64,000 bases of DNA. Origin: Flavobacterium humidisoli (GTDB taxonomy: Bacteria; Bacteroidota; Bacteroidia; Flavobacteriales; Flavobacteriaceae). The stretch covers positions 310,001 to 374,000 of the forward strand of contig NZ_CP096829.1 of assembly GCF_023272795.1 (NCBI RefSeq), read 5' to 3'. A model generated the notes under the pieces. The model saw nothing but the letters and a program-made list of their open reading frames with translations, was not told the DNA's origin and searched no databases. Positions 37,826 through 46,892 of the stretch are shown here, piece after piece (the first letter of the stretch is position 1; each line of letters begins with the position of its first letter). A program made the position numbers and the translations under genes.

Positions 37826-39130
37826 TTAAGAATTTAAATATTCGCGAATAACATCAGCTATATAATCATAATGAGATTCATTCAAACCTGGCCATACGCC
37901 TAACCAAAAGGATTGATTCATTATAGCATCTGTATTCTCCAAAGTACCTACTAGCCTATGTTCAATATTGGCATAAGCAGGTTGTCTTAATAAATTACCT
38001 CCAAACAACAAACGTGTTCCAATTTTATTTTTTTCTAAATGCTGTACCAGCATATGACGATCATTTGCATCACCTTCACGAAGTGTCAAAAGAAATCCAA
38101 ACCAAGAAGGTTCAGAATTTGGAGTAGGTTCAGGAAGAATAAAAACCTCTTCAAACTCTTTCATACGCTCATACAAGGCAGCATAATTTTCTTTTCTACG
38201 CTGTACAAATTTATCTATTTTTTTTATTTGAGAAACACCAAATGCAGCTTGCATATCAGTTACTTTCAAATTAAAGCCAATATGAGAATATGTATATTTA
38301 TGATCATAACCATAAGGTAATGTTCCTAATTGTTGTCCAAAACGACATCCGCAAGTATCATCTTTACCAGGTTCACAATAGCAATCGCGTCCCCAATCAC
38401 GAAAACTTTCAGCTAATTTACTCAATACAGGATTATTTATTAAAACTGCACCACCTTCTCCCATAGTGATGTGATGTGCAGGATAAAATGAAAAAGTTGC
38501 GATATCACCAAAAGTTCCCGTTTTCTTTCCATTATAAGTCGCTCCTAAAGAATCACAATCATCTTCAACAACCCAAAGATTGTGCTTTTTTGCAACACGC
38601 ATCACTTCATCTAAATCAAAAGGATTTCCTAATGAATGAGCAATCATAATGGCTTTAGTTTTAGGACTTACAGCCACTTCAATCATATCAGACTTGACAT
38701 TATGTGTCGCAATATCAACATCAATGAAAACTGGAATTGCGCCAAATTGAATTATTGGGTTTATTGTTGTTGGGAAACCTGCTGCCACTGTGATAACTTC
38801 ATCACCTGGCTTGATAGCTCTTTCTCCTAATTTTGGAGACGTTAGGGCATAAAATGCAACTAAATTAGCAGAAGATCCAGAATTTACAAGTAGAGATCTA
38901 TGTGCGCCGAAATAAGCTGCAAAATCAGCTTCAAATTTATTAGCAAAACGACCTGCAGTTAGCCATCCGTCTAAAGCAGCATCAACTCCAAATAAAATAT
39001 CTTCTTCATCTAATACTTTTCCAGTAACTGGAATATAATTCTCCCCAGCAACAATAACTTGAGTTGATTTCTTTTTTGCAATTTCTTTTAAATTATTTAG
39101 TAGAGAATCCTCTTTTATATTTTGTAACAT
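37826..39130 (-). CDS. rfbH: CDP-4-dehydro-6-deoxyglucose 3-dehydratase (E1)
   Basis: Removes the C3 hydroxyl of CDP-4-keto-6-deoxyglucose with PMP and a [2Fe-2S] cluster, on the way to 3,6-dideoxyhexoses. The 434 residues match E1 exactly in the diagnostic points: His220 (in [12 protein letters not shown]) replaces the PLP-binding lysine, and cysteines 192, 250, 252 and 260 give the C-X57-C-X-C-X7-C cluster motif. It ends the nine-gene CDP-sugar run, two bases before wzx. The E3-type reductase at 46893-47921 is its electron partner. Confidence 0.97.
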   Translation of the reverse strand: MLQNIKEDSLLNNLKEIAKKKSTQVIVAGENYIPVTGKVLDEEDILFGVDAALDGWLTAGRFANKFEADFAAYFGAHRSLLVNSGSSANLVAFYALTSPKLGERAIKPGDEVITVAAGFPTTINPIIQFGAIPVFIDVDIATHNVKSDMIEVAVSPKTKAIMIAHSLGNPFDLDEVMRVAKKHNLWVVEDDCDSLGATYNGKKTGTFGDIATFSFYPAHHITMGEGGAVLINNPVLSKLAESFRDWGRDCYCEPGKDDTCGCRFGQQLGTLPYGYDHKYTYSHIGFNLKVTDMQAAFGVSQIKKIDKFVQRRKENYAALYERMKEFEEVFILPEPTPNSEPSWFGFLLTLREGDANDRHMLVQHLEKNKIGTRLLFGGNLLRQPAYANIEHRLVGTLENTDAIMNQSFWLGVWPGLNESHYDYIADVIREYLNS

Positions 39131-39162
39131 ATCAATGACTGATTAAATTTTATTTTAATTTT

Positions 39163-40218
39163 CTAATTATTTTTACTTAGCTGATTCCAAAGAATGGTTC
39201 TATTAATAGAATCATTTATTGTAAATATTTCTTTTATATTTAAATCTTTTACAATTTTATTAGTATTAGGAACCAATTTAGAAATATTCAAATAATTTTC
39301 TTTTGATGATTTGGACAGAATTTCCACTTTAGCAATAGATTGACCTTGTACTTTTAAAGCCAATTCATTTAAAGATATGGGAATATTACTTCCTAGGTTA
39401 TATATTTCTCCTACTTTCCCATCGATTAATGATTTTAAAATGGCATATGCCATATCGCTAGCATATAAATAACTTCTTTCGGTTAAACCATTTCCTAATA
39501 TCCTAATTGGCCCTCCCAAAATTGCATCTCTAATAAAACTATTAACGGCCCAAGGTTTTTCAAGATCTTGATATGGCCCCATAAATGCAAAAGGCCTTAA
39601 AATTATTATAGGCAACCTTAGATTATTCTTATAATAAGAACATAAAGTCTCTGCAATTCTTTTAGATTCAGCATAACAATTAGAGATATTAAGCCCCTCA
39701 ATAGGACCGAAAGAATTTTCATTGATTAATTGATCTGTTTCGTTTTTACCATATACTTGGTGTGAACTTAGATGAATAATTTTTTTTAAATTCTGAATTC
39801 TTGAAGCAACATCTAGTATAGATTGTGTTCCTTTATAAAATGTTTCGATAGTTCTTAATGGATCAGAAACATGTTCTCTATTATCCGGTGAACCGGCTGC
39901 ATGTATAATGTAATCTATATCATTGGGCAAATCATGCAAATACCTAACGTCTTGTTCTATGAATCTTACAAAAGGTTTTTCAGACAAGTGCGGAACTTCT
40001 TCTTTAAATTTAGCTATATCTCTAGCTAGTAAGCATAATTTGATATTTACATCACTAGCTGAATTTATATAAGAAACCATTTCAACAATCCACTTACCAA
40101 CAAAGCCGGTACCTCCTGTAACAAGGATAGATTGATTATTTAAAACCGAAAAGCTTTCGATATCTACACAAGAAGTCTTACAATCTTCAAATACAATTTT
40201 ATTTTTAGCTAAACTCAT
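39163..40218 (-). CDS. NAD-dependent epimerase/dehydratase-type sugar reductase
   Basis: A 351-residue extended SDR with an unusual 25-residue N-terminal extension before ILVTGGTGFVGKWIVEM. The active site is SSHQVYG plus YAESKRIAE (Tyr-x3-Lys). It resembles the other SDR of the block (43952-45004) and CDP-abequose/paratose synthase-like ketoreductases. In a branched CDP-sugar route it would reduce either the C4 ketone or the ketone of the new side chain (YerF-like role). Its start overlaps the aldolase stop by one base. Confidence 0.82.
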   Translation of the reverse strand: MSLAKNKIVFEDCKTSCVDIESFSVLNNQSILVTGGTGFVGKWIVEMVSYINSASDVNIKLCLLARDIAKFKEEVPHLSEKPFVRFIEQDVRYLHDLPNDIDYIIHAAGSPDNREHVSDPLRTIETFYKGTQSILDVASRIQNLKKIIHLSSHQVYGKNETDQLINENSFGPIEGLNISNCYAESKRIAETLCSYYKNNLRLPIIILRPFAFMGPYQDLEKPWAVNSFIRDAILGGPIRILGNGLTERSYLYASDMAYAILKSLIDGKVGEIYNLGSNIPISLNELALKVQGQSIAKVEILSKSSKENYLNISKLVPNTNKIVKDLNIKEIFTINDSINRTILWNQLSKNN

Positions 40219-41228
40219 TATTTTCGATTTCTCATTAAATCCATAACTACTTCAATAATAATATCTTCCTGTCCTCCCACTATTTTTCTTTTACCTAATT
40301 CACAGTAAACATCTCTGGGATCTACTTCATATTCACTTGAAATTCTCGTAACATGTTTAGCAAAACCAGAAAAAACTCCAGATAAACCACTTACAATACT
40401 ATCAGATTTTATGGTAGGAACTGTGGTCATTATTTTTTTCTCGGCTATATCAGACGCATCAAGAATTTTATATAAGTCAACTCCCGTAACATAGCCCATT
40501 TTTTCTAAAACAGCAACCAAAACTTCTAATTGAGCATTACCTGCTCCTGCTCCAAAACCTCTAGCAGTTCCATCAAGAATTTTAGCTCCCGACTCAATAG
40601 CAGTAATTGAATTTGCTATTGCCATTCCAAGATTATTATGTGCATGAAAACCTACAGGAACTTTTAATCCATTCACTAATGCTGAAATTTTTTCTTGTAC
40701 ATCTGAAGGTAAGTATGCTCCAGCAGAGTCCATAATTATAATACCTTCTGCACCATAAAGCTCCATTTTCTGTGCTTCTTCAACCAGAATTGATGCAGAT
40801 GCCATGTGGCTCATCATCAATACTCCATATGCTTCTTTACCTCTTTCTCTTACATATCCTAAATGACGCTGTGTAATATCTGCTTCTGTACAATGAGATG
40901 CTACCCTAATAACATCTACTCCAATATCTATAGCATTAACTAAATCGCGTTTTATAGTTGCGAATCCAGGAATAACATGTATTCCTAATTTACTTTTATT
41001 AAGGTGTTTTCTTGCAGTTTCTAAAATCGTTTTATCATCTTCCTTACTTAATCCAACTTGAAGTGAAGATGCACCTAATCCATTACCATGCCCCACTTCT
41101 ACTACAGGTACTCCCGCATGATCGGCAGCTTGTGCATAGATTGCGATCTGTTCTGCACTTAACTGATGTGAACAAGCATGATTTCCATCTCGTAATGTAG
41201 GATCACTAATTAATATTTGCTTAATCAT
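40218..41228 (-). CDS. 4-hydroxy-2-oxovalerate aldolase-type enzyme (DmpG-like)
   Basis: Family reaction: 4-hydroxy-2-oxopentanoate to or from pyruvate and acetaldehyde, with a divalent metal. The 336 residues are full length. DPTLRDGNHA at 9-18 gives the equivalents of the catalytic Arg, Asp and His (Arg13, Asp14, His17), and GFHAHNNLGM supplies metal ligands His195 and His197. The C-terminal communication domain that contacts the dehydrogenase is present. It is followed upstream by its usual partner gene. No catechol-cleavage genes are near; instead it sits inside the CDP-sugar run, so a synthetic role (aldol condensation) is my inference. Confidence 0.94.
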   Translation of the reverse strand: MIKQILISDPTLRDGNHACSHQLSAEQIAIYAQAADHAGVPVVEVGHGNGLGASSLQVGLSKEDDKTILETARKHLNKSKLGIHVIPGFATIKRDLVNAIDIGVDVIRVASHCTEADITQRHLGYVRERGKEAYGVLMMSHMASASILVEEAQKMELYGAEGIIIMDSAGAYLPSDVQEKISALVNGLKVPVGFHAHNNLGMAIANSITAIESGAKILDGTARGFGAGAGNAQLEVLVAVLEKMGYVTGVDLYKILDASDIAEKKIMTTVPTIKSDSIVSGLSGVFSGFAKHVTRISSEYEVDPRDVYCELGKRKIVGGQEDIIIEVVMDLMRNRK

Positions 41229-41234
41229 TATGAA

Positions 41235-42110
41235 TTAATTGATATTATTTAAGTATTTTGAGTATTTTTCTGCAACGGCTATTGCCGCGCAATTGATAAT
41301 ATCTAAATTACCAGCATATTTTGGAAGATAATCTCCTAATCCTTGAGCCTTTACCATTATTACTATCCTTCCATTTTCAAAAACAGGCGGAACTAATAAA
41401 CTGTATCCAGGCACATATTCTTGTATCTTTTCGATCATTATATCAATTTCCTCATTTAACAATTCCATATCAGGATTTTCTACCTGAGCAAATATTGTCG
41501 TTTGCATATCAATACAAGGATTTGCAGGATTTAAATTTAAAATCGCTTTTGTTTTTAAGACATTCGAAAAATGTTTTATTCCATTTTCAGTAGTATCTAC
41601 ATACTCATCTAAATTTAATCTTGTTGCAGGTCCAGCACTTCTAGATGCAATACTTGAAACAACTTCGATATATTGCACATTTTTTTGAGTTTTACCAATT
41701 ACATAGGCAATAGGAATTGATGCTTGACCACCGCAGGTAATCATATTCACATTTCTGTGTTCAGTAATATCAACTAAATTTACTGCAGGAATACAAAATA
41801 CACCTAATTTAGCAGGTGTCATATCAACAACAATCTTACCTAATTTATCTAAAATATCCCAATGAATTTTAGCATCTTTAGCCGAAGTTGCGTCAAACAC
41901 CAAATCTACTAAATCTGAATTCTTAACTATTGCATTTATACTTTCATCTGAAACCTTCACTCCCATAGCTATTGCCTTAGCCATACCTGGTGATGATAAA
42001 TTCCTACCAATGAATAGAACACATTCTAAAAATTCAGATCGTTGAATTTTTATTAATAAATCAGTACCAATATTTCCGCTTCCTAATATTGCGACTCTTA
42101 ATTTTTTCAT
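41235..42110 (-). CDS. Acylating acetaldehyde dehydrogenase (DmpF-like)
   Basis: Interconverts acetyl-CoA and acetaldehyde with NAD(H). The 291-residue protein has the Rossmann loop ILGSGNIGTDLL, the catalytic cysteine in MITCGGQASIPIAYVI (Cys126), and SRSAGPATRLNLDEYVDTT. In aromatic catabolism the enzyme forms a channelling complex with DmpG, and the two genes are adjacent here too. Given the sugar context, making acetaldehyde from acetyl-CoA for the aldolase is the likely direction, though this is inference. Six bases separate it from the aldolase gene. Confidence 0.94.
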   Translation of the reverse strand: MKKLRVAILGSGNIGTDLLIKIQRSEFLECVLFIGRNLSSPGMAKAIAMGVKVSDESINAIVKNSDLVDLVFDATSAKDAKIHWDILDKLGKIVVDMTPAKLGVFCIPAVNLVDITEHRNVNMITCGGQASIPIAYVIGKTQKNVQYIEVVSSIASRSAGPATRLNLDEYVDTTENGIKHFSNVLKTKAILNLNPANPCIDMQTTIFAQVENPDMELLNEEIDIMIEKIQEYVPGYSLLVPPVFENGRIVIMVKAQGLGDYLPKYAGNLDIINCAAIAVAEKYSKYLNNIN

Positions 42111-42113
42111 TTA

Positions 42114-43949
42114 TTATATTTTAACTTCAATGTTAGTAGATTTAAGATGCAAACCATTTAACATGTTTTTACTCAATTCGTCTCGTGAAATAAATGGAGA
42201 TAAATCTTCCAAAGGAGGAGATATTAAACTACCATCACTTTGGATAGCCAAACCTAATTTTGGAACGAATAATTGATGTGGATGCATAAAAACTTCACAA
42301 ATTACAGGTCCAGAAATTTCTTGAATTTCAGGAATAAATTTATCAAAGTCTTCCCATGTTCTAATCTGATAAGAAGGTATTCCAAAAGCTTCCGCTAATG
42401 CACTAAAATTGGGGCATGTTACACCTGAGTTAGTGTCAACTCCAGCTCTCCTACCATTAAAAAGGGCATTTTGTGTATGCTTAATCATCAAATAACCATC
42501 GTTATTAAAAATAAATAATTTTACTGGTAATTTATAGTGGACTATTGTTTGCAATTCTTGCAAATTCATCATCATTCCACCATCACAATTTAAGCACATA
42601 ACTTCTCCTTTTTCTCTGGCTACAGATGATCCTATTGCTGCAGGCAAACCATATCCCATCTCCCCCAAACCAGTAGAAGTCATTAATCTTTGATCTTTAC
42701 CAATTCTCAATACCTGATGACCGCTCAAAAGTGCAGTTCCCATGTCTGTAGTAATATGCTGATCAGTTTTCAAATAAGAATTTAATCTTTCCATAAATTG
42801 ATAAGAATTAATAAATCCGTCTTTATCGGGATGATCTTCTGAATTAAACCAAGGATATTGTTTACGATAATTATTACAGATCTCAATCCAATCTAAGAAA
42901 TCTGATGTTTTATTCAACTCTTTATCAAGCATTTTTCTTATAAAATCTCCTGCATCAGCATTTACAGAATATTTATATCTTTCTTTATATTTATCTAATT
43001 CAAATTTATCAACATCGACAACGACAATATCTGCTTCTCTAGCTAGCTCATTAATATCATAACCAATCTGCGAGATAGCCATTCTTGTTCCAATACAGAT
43101 CAATAAATCACAATTTTGAAGAATAAAGTTCGCACTCCTTTGTCCATATGTACCAGCTCTTCCGTAAACTAATGGATGATTAGAATCAATTGAATCTATA
43201 CCAGCCCAAGTAACTAATGCAGGTATATTATATTTTTCTAGTAATGGTTCCAATAATAACTCAGCATTTGCTAAACGTATACCATTACCAAACCAAAACA
43301 AGGGCCTTTCAGCTTTATTTAGAGCTTCTACTATTAAATTTATATTTTCTGACAATTTTGAATCAGAATCCAAATGCAATTCAGGTAGCTCGTCTTGTCT
43401 AAAATGAACCACCTCTTTTTCTTCAATATTACTAGATTGTAAATTCATTGGAATATCAATCCAGCAGGGGCCAGGACGACCATGTTGTGCTATTGAATAA
43501 GCTTTCTCTAATTCATATACTACTAAGTTTGATTCAGAAACTTTTGTTGCGTATTTGGTTACTTTTTCAACCATTGCGGGGCTATCATATCCTTGCACTC
43601 CCCACATCCTAACATCTTTATGAATATCTACAAATTTTGAATGCTCATTACCAGATATTACAATTCCAGGTATTGAATCAGCCCATGCACTTACAACCCC
43701 AGTGATTCCATTAGTTGAACCTGCTCCAGTTGTTAAAATAGCTGCAGTCACTTTACCACTAGTCCTGTAGTAAGTTTGCATTGCCATACATGCCGCTTGT
43801 TCATGATGAACACAAATTATTTCAGTATATCCTTTTTGCTGAATTGAATCAAAAATATGTGCATTACCAGCACCAATAATTCCAAACACATGCTTTATTT
43901 CATTCTTAATTAAAAAATCTGCTATTAAATCGGATACTTTCATAATCAT
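42114..43949 (-). CDS. Thiamine-diphosphate-dependent acetolactate-synthase-like enzyme (YerE-like)
   Basis: A 611-residue three-domain ThDP enzyme. The catalytic glutamate sits in CVHHEQAACMAMQ (about 48-60), a central domain follows, and the ThDP-Mg motif is LNCDGGMMMNLQEL with NND about 20 residues on. This is the acetolactate synthase fold, but the setting is a CDP-dideoxysugar block, as for YerE, which decarboxylates pyruvate and adds the acetyl unit to C4 of a CDP-3,6-dideoxy-4-ketohexose in yersiniose synthesis. Here the adjacent aldolase and dehydrogenase suggest that its 2-oxo acid may be larger than pyruvate. A second Met at 43943 is the other possible start. Confidence 0.9.
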   Translation of the reverse strand: MIMKVSDLIADFLIKNEIKHVFGIIGAGNAHIFDSIQQKGYTEIICVHHEQAACMAMQTYYRTSGKVTAAILTTGAGSTNGITGVVSAWADSIPGIVISGNEHSKFVDIHKDVRMWGVQGYDSPAMVEKVTKYATKVSESNLVVYELEKAYSIAQHGRPGPCWIDIPMNLQSSNIEEKEVVHFRQDELPELHLDSDSKLSENINLIVEALNKAERPLFWFGNGIRLANAELLLEPLLEKYNIPALVTWAGIDSIDSNHPLVYGRAGTYGQRSANFILQNCDLLICIGTRMAISQIGYDINELAREADIVVVDVDKFELDKYKERYKYSVNADAGDFIRKMLDKELNKTSDFLDWIEICNNYRKQYPWFNSEDHPDKDGFINSYQFMERLNSYLKTDQHITTDMGTALLSGHQVLRIGKDQRLMTSTGLGEMGYGLPAAIGSSVAREKGEVMCLNCDGGMMMNLQELQTIVHYKLPVKLFIFNNDGYLMIKHTQNALFNGRRAGVDTNSGVTCPNFSALAEAFGIPSYQIRTWEDFDKFIPEIQEISGPVICEVFMHPHQLFVPKLGLAIQSDGSLISPPLEDLSPFISRDELSKNMLNGLHLKSTNIEVKI

Positions 43950-43951
43950 AT

Positions 43952-45004
43952 TTATTTCGAAATGTTTAAAATATTTTTATTAAACGAGATTGTTTTTTCT
44001 AAACAAGCTTCAAGGTCTGTGTAAATTCTTAAATTTAATTCATTCATAGCTTTGTCCACATCTGGAACATATCTCAAGGCTGGAATATTAGATTTCTTTG
44101 TTTTAATAATAACTTTTGTTTGGCTACTATCATCTTTTTTTGAAATCAAATCTGCCAATTCCTCTATACTAATAGCATTACTCGAACCAACGTTGTAAGG
44201 ACTATTATTTTTCCCTTTAATTAATATAGTCCATAACCATATAGTCAAATCAGCAGAATACATATAAGACCTATAAGGCGTTCCATCACCTTCTATTATA
44301 ATATCTTCATTATTTAAAAGATTTTTAATAAAATTTCCAGCAGCAAAATGAGAATTTAATTCCAAAAATGGTCCTATAAAAGCATAACATCTCGCAACTT
44401 TAACGGGTAAATTGAATAATTTATGATAAGTCGCGCATAAAAGCTCTGCCATTCGCTTCCCTTCTCCGTACATAGATTTTGCATCAGAAGTCACAGGAGC
44501 TCCTATATAATCTTCTGAAATTTTTTCGATGTCTGATGGTTGTTTACCGTACACTGCTCCACTGCTAGTTAGTAAAAATGATTTTACTTTTTTTATTCTG
44601 GCAAACTCCAAAATTCTTTGTGTACCTAGGACAATAGTTTCAAACATTACCAAAGGCTTTTCATCATTTAACTTAATGCTTGCTTCAGTTGCTGCATGAA
44701 TAATATAATCAATATTATTCTCGATAAACTCAAAGCTAGATATATCACCTTCTAAAAAACTAATTTCTCTATAGTCCTCAATCCATCCATGTTTTAATAG
44801 AAACTTTTTTTTGTCACGAGTTAAAACAATCATTTTAGAATTCAATTTCAATTTTCTATTTACAAATAAAAAACTCATTATTATCCATATTCCAAAAAAA
44901 CCAGTTCCTCCAGTAAGGAAAAATGTTTTATCATTCTCATCAAACAAAATTCCTTTAGTATTATCATATATTAAATTCAAATCGTCTTCAAAAAAATTTA
45001 ACAT
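43952..45004 (-). CDS. NAD-dependent epimerase/dehydratase-type sugar reductase
   Basis: A 350-residue extended SDR with a 28-residue extension before FFLTGGTGFFGIWI. It has DYIIHAATEASIK, SSGAVYGKQ and the active-site YGEGKRMAE. Overall layout is the same as the product of 39163-40218, so the two probably act on related CDP-sugar intermediates. Between them they could supply the C4 epimerase/reductase and side-chain reductase functions of a branched dideoxysugar pathway. Two bases separate it from the ThDP enzyme gene. Confidence 0.82.
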   Translation of the reverse strand: MLNFFEDDLNLIYDNTKGILFDENDKTFFLTGGTGFFGIWIIMSFLFVNRKLKLNSKMIVLTRDKKKFLLKHGWIEDYREISFLEGDISSFEFIENNIDYIIHAATEASIKLNDEKPLVMFETIVLGTQRILEFARIKKVKSFLLTSSGAVYGKQPSDIEKISEDYIGAPVTSDAKSMYGEGKRMAELLCATYHKLFNLPVKVARCYAFIGPFLELNSHFAAGNFIKNLLNNEDIIIEGDGTPYRSYMYSADLTIWLWTILIKGKNNSPYNVGSSNAISIEELADLISKKDDSSQTKVIIKTKKSNIPALRYVPDVDKAMNELNLRIYTDLEACLEKTISFNKNILNISK

Positions 45005-45007
45005 CGA

Positions 45008-46108
45008 TTATGAATTTAAGTAAGAATTAATTTGCTGAAATGTAAAATTTGAAATCATTTCTGGCTCACTAAAAAAATATTTGTACCAATCAATTGTTAT
45101 CTTCACAGCTTCTTCAGCATTCAACTTTGGTTCCCAGTTTAATTCAATAATAGCTTTACTAATATCAAGCTTTAGCAATCCTGCTTCATGAGGTTGATTT
45201 GTAGATGATTCTACTCTGTATTCTCCGCCTTTCCAACTTTCCATAGCTAGCTTTAACATGTCAATTACTGGAAGTGCATCCAAAAAATGCGGCCCAAAAT
45301 TATACGCTTGATTAAATTGAATAGGTTTGGCTGCTAAATTAGCTCCTAACAGCAAATATCCTATTACAGGTTCCAATACATGCTGCCATGGTCTGATCGA
45401 CTTAGGGTTTCTAATTGTGACAGGTTTGTCAATTGCGAATGCTTTGGCAATATCTGGTATTAATCGATCTTTAGACCAATCACCACCACCAATTACATTA
45501 CCAGCACGACCAACTGCTATACCTTTTTTATGTAAATCATAATCCTTACTATTAAAAAAAGAATTACGATATGAATCAATAACTAATTCTGTACATGCTT
45601 TACTAGCACTGTAAGGATCATAACCTCCCAAACGATCATTTTCTCGATAAGGATAAATCCATTCATTGTTCTGATATACCTTATCTGTAGTAATTAAAAC
45701 CACATCGCACTTTTTTTCTAATAATCGAACTACATCTAAAATGTTAGCAGTTCCTATAACATTTATTTCAAAAGTTTCTGCAGGAATATCATAAGACAAA
45801 CGAACCAATGGTTGTGCAGCTAAATGAAATATGAAATCTGGTTGAAAATCGATTATTTCTTTTTCTAATCTTTTCTTATCACGCAAATCAGCTATTATGG
45901 ATTCACAAATTTGTTCTCCATTTATTAAATGAAACAAATCGTCCTTTGTCTGTGGTTCTAATGCATAACCTTTGACTTTAGCTCCTAAAATTGATAATGT
46001 TTTAAGCATCCAAGCTCCTTTAAAACCAGTGTGTCCGGTCAAAAAAACTTTTTTACCGTTATAAGTCTGTTTCAATCTTTGAAATAATGTTTCTACCATG
46101 TTTTCCAT
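45008..46108 (-). CDS. rfbG: CDP-glucose 4,6-dehydratase
   Basis: Makes CDP-4-keto-6-deoxyglucose. The 366-residue SDR begins after a short leader with GKKVFLTGHTGFKGAWM, the RfbG signature, followed by DFIFHLAAQPLVRLSYD, TTDKVYQN and the catalytic YDPYSASKACTELV. NVIGGGDWSKDRLIPD is also characteristic. The start at 46108 lies inside the last 16 bases of rfbF; Met codon 46099 would shorten the overlap to seven. Confidence 0.96.
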   Translation of the reverse strand: MENMVETLFQRLKQTYNGKKVFLTGHTGFKGAWMLKTLSILGAKVKGYALEPQTKDDLFHLINGEQICESIIADLRDKKRLEKEIIDFQPDFIFHLAAQPLVRLSYDIPAETFEINVIGTANILDVVRLLEKKCDVVLITTDKVYQNNEWIYPYRENDRLGGYDPYSASKACTELVIDSYRNSFFNSKDYDLHKKGIAVGRAGNVIGGGDWSKDRLIPDIAKAFAIDKPVTIRNPKSIRPWQHVLEPVIGYLLLGANLAAKPIQFNQAYNFGPHFLDALPVIDMLKLAMESWKGGEYRVESSTNQPHEAGLLKLDISKAIIELNWEPKLNAEEAVKITIDWYKYFFSEPEMISNFTFQQINSYLNS

Positions 46109-46869
46109 TTAGCATTGCCTGAACTCCACATTTCTTCTAACTCATGACGATCTCTAAGGGCATCCATACATTTCCAAAATCCAGTATGTTTATAAGCTGC
46201 TAATTGATTATCGTCAGCAATTGCAGCAAGAGGACCTTTTTCCCATTGCACATCTTCAACATCGTAATCCAAATATCTAAATATGCCAGGCTCTAATACA
46301 AAAAAACCTCCATTAATCCACATACCATCTCCCATTGGTTTCTCTTCAAAGTGCCCAACTTCTCCAGACTGGTTGATATCTAAATTACCAAATCTACCTG
46401 GTATTTGCACACTAGTTAAAGTAGCTAAACGACCATGTGAACGATGAAAATTATAAAGGGCTGTTAAGTTCAGATCTGCCACACCATCGCCATAAGTCAA
46501 CATAAAAGTTTCTCCCTTTACATACTTCTCTATTTTTTTTAATCGCCCAGCAGTATTAGTATGCAAGCCAGTATCAATCAATGTTACTTTGAAAGATTCA
46601 GTTTCTGAAAAATGCACATTTATATTATTATTAGCCAATTCAATTGTTACATCTGAATTATGCAGATAATAATTATAAAAATATTCTTTTATATAAGTAG
46701 CCTTATAACCTAGACAAATAACAAATTCATTATAACCATGTTGTTCATACATTTTTAATATATGCCATAAAATAGGTTTTCCTCCTATTTCAACCATAGG
46801 TTTAGGTCTCGCCTCGGTTTCCTCCATAAGACGGGTTCCAAAGCCACCCGCAAAAATTACTACTTTCAT
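46093..46869 (-). CDS. rfbF: Glucose-1-phosphate cytidylyltransferase
   Basis: Makes CDP-glucose, the entry to CDP-dideoxysugars. The 258 residues carry the family's VVIFAGGFGTRLMEETEARPKPMVEIGGKPILWHI (positions 3-37, in parts), a YGDGVADLNL metal site at about 126-135 and the C-terminal HTGFWKCMDALRDRHELE. Length and motifs are those of RfbF. Overlaps rfbG. Confidence 0.97.
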   Translation of the reverse strand: MKVVIFAGGFGTRLMEETEARPKPMVEIGGKPILWHILKMYEQHGYNEFVICLGYKATYIKEYFYNYYLHNSDVTIELANNNINVHFSETESFKVTLIDTGLHTNTAGRLKKIEKYVKGETFMLTYGDGVADLNLTALYNFHRSHGRLATLTSVQIPGRFGNLDINQSGEVGHFEEKPMGDGMWINGGFFVLEPGIFRYLDYDVEDVQWEKGPLAAIADDNQLAAYKHTGFWKCMDALRDRHELEEMWSSGNAKWKTW

Positions 46870-46892
46870 TTTTTATATAATTATAATGGTTA

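Noticed and set aside
40218..42110. Reading the aldolase/dehydrogenase pair as part of an aromatic meta-cleavage pathway
   Set aside because: No hydratase, decarboxylase, ring-cleavage dioxygenase or regulator is near, and the pair is embedded with tiny gaps in CDP-sugar genes.
42114..43949. Branched-chain amino acid acetolactate synthase
   Set aside because: No small regulatory subunit, ilvC or ilvD is nearby; setting and motifs fit the YerE-like sugar enzyme.
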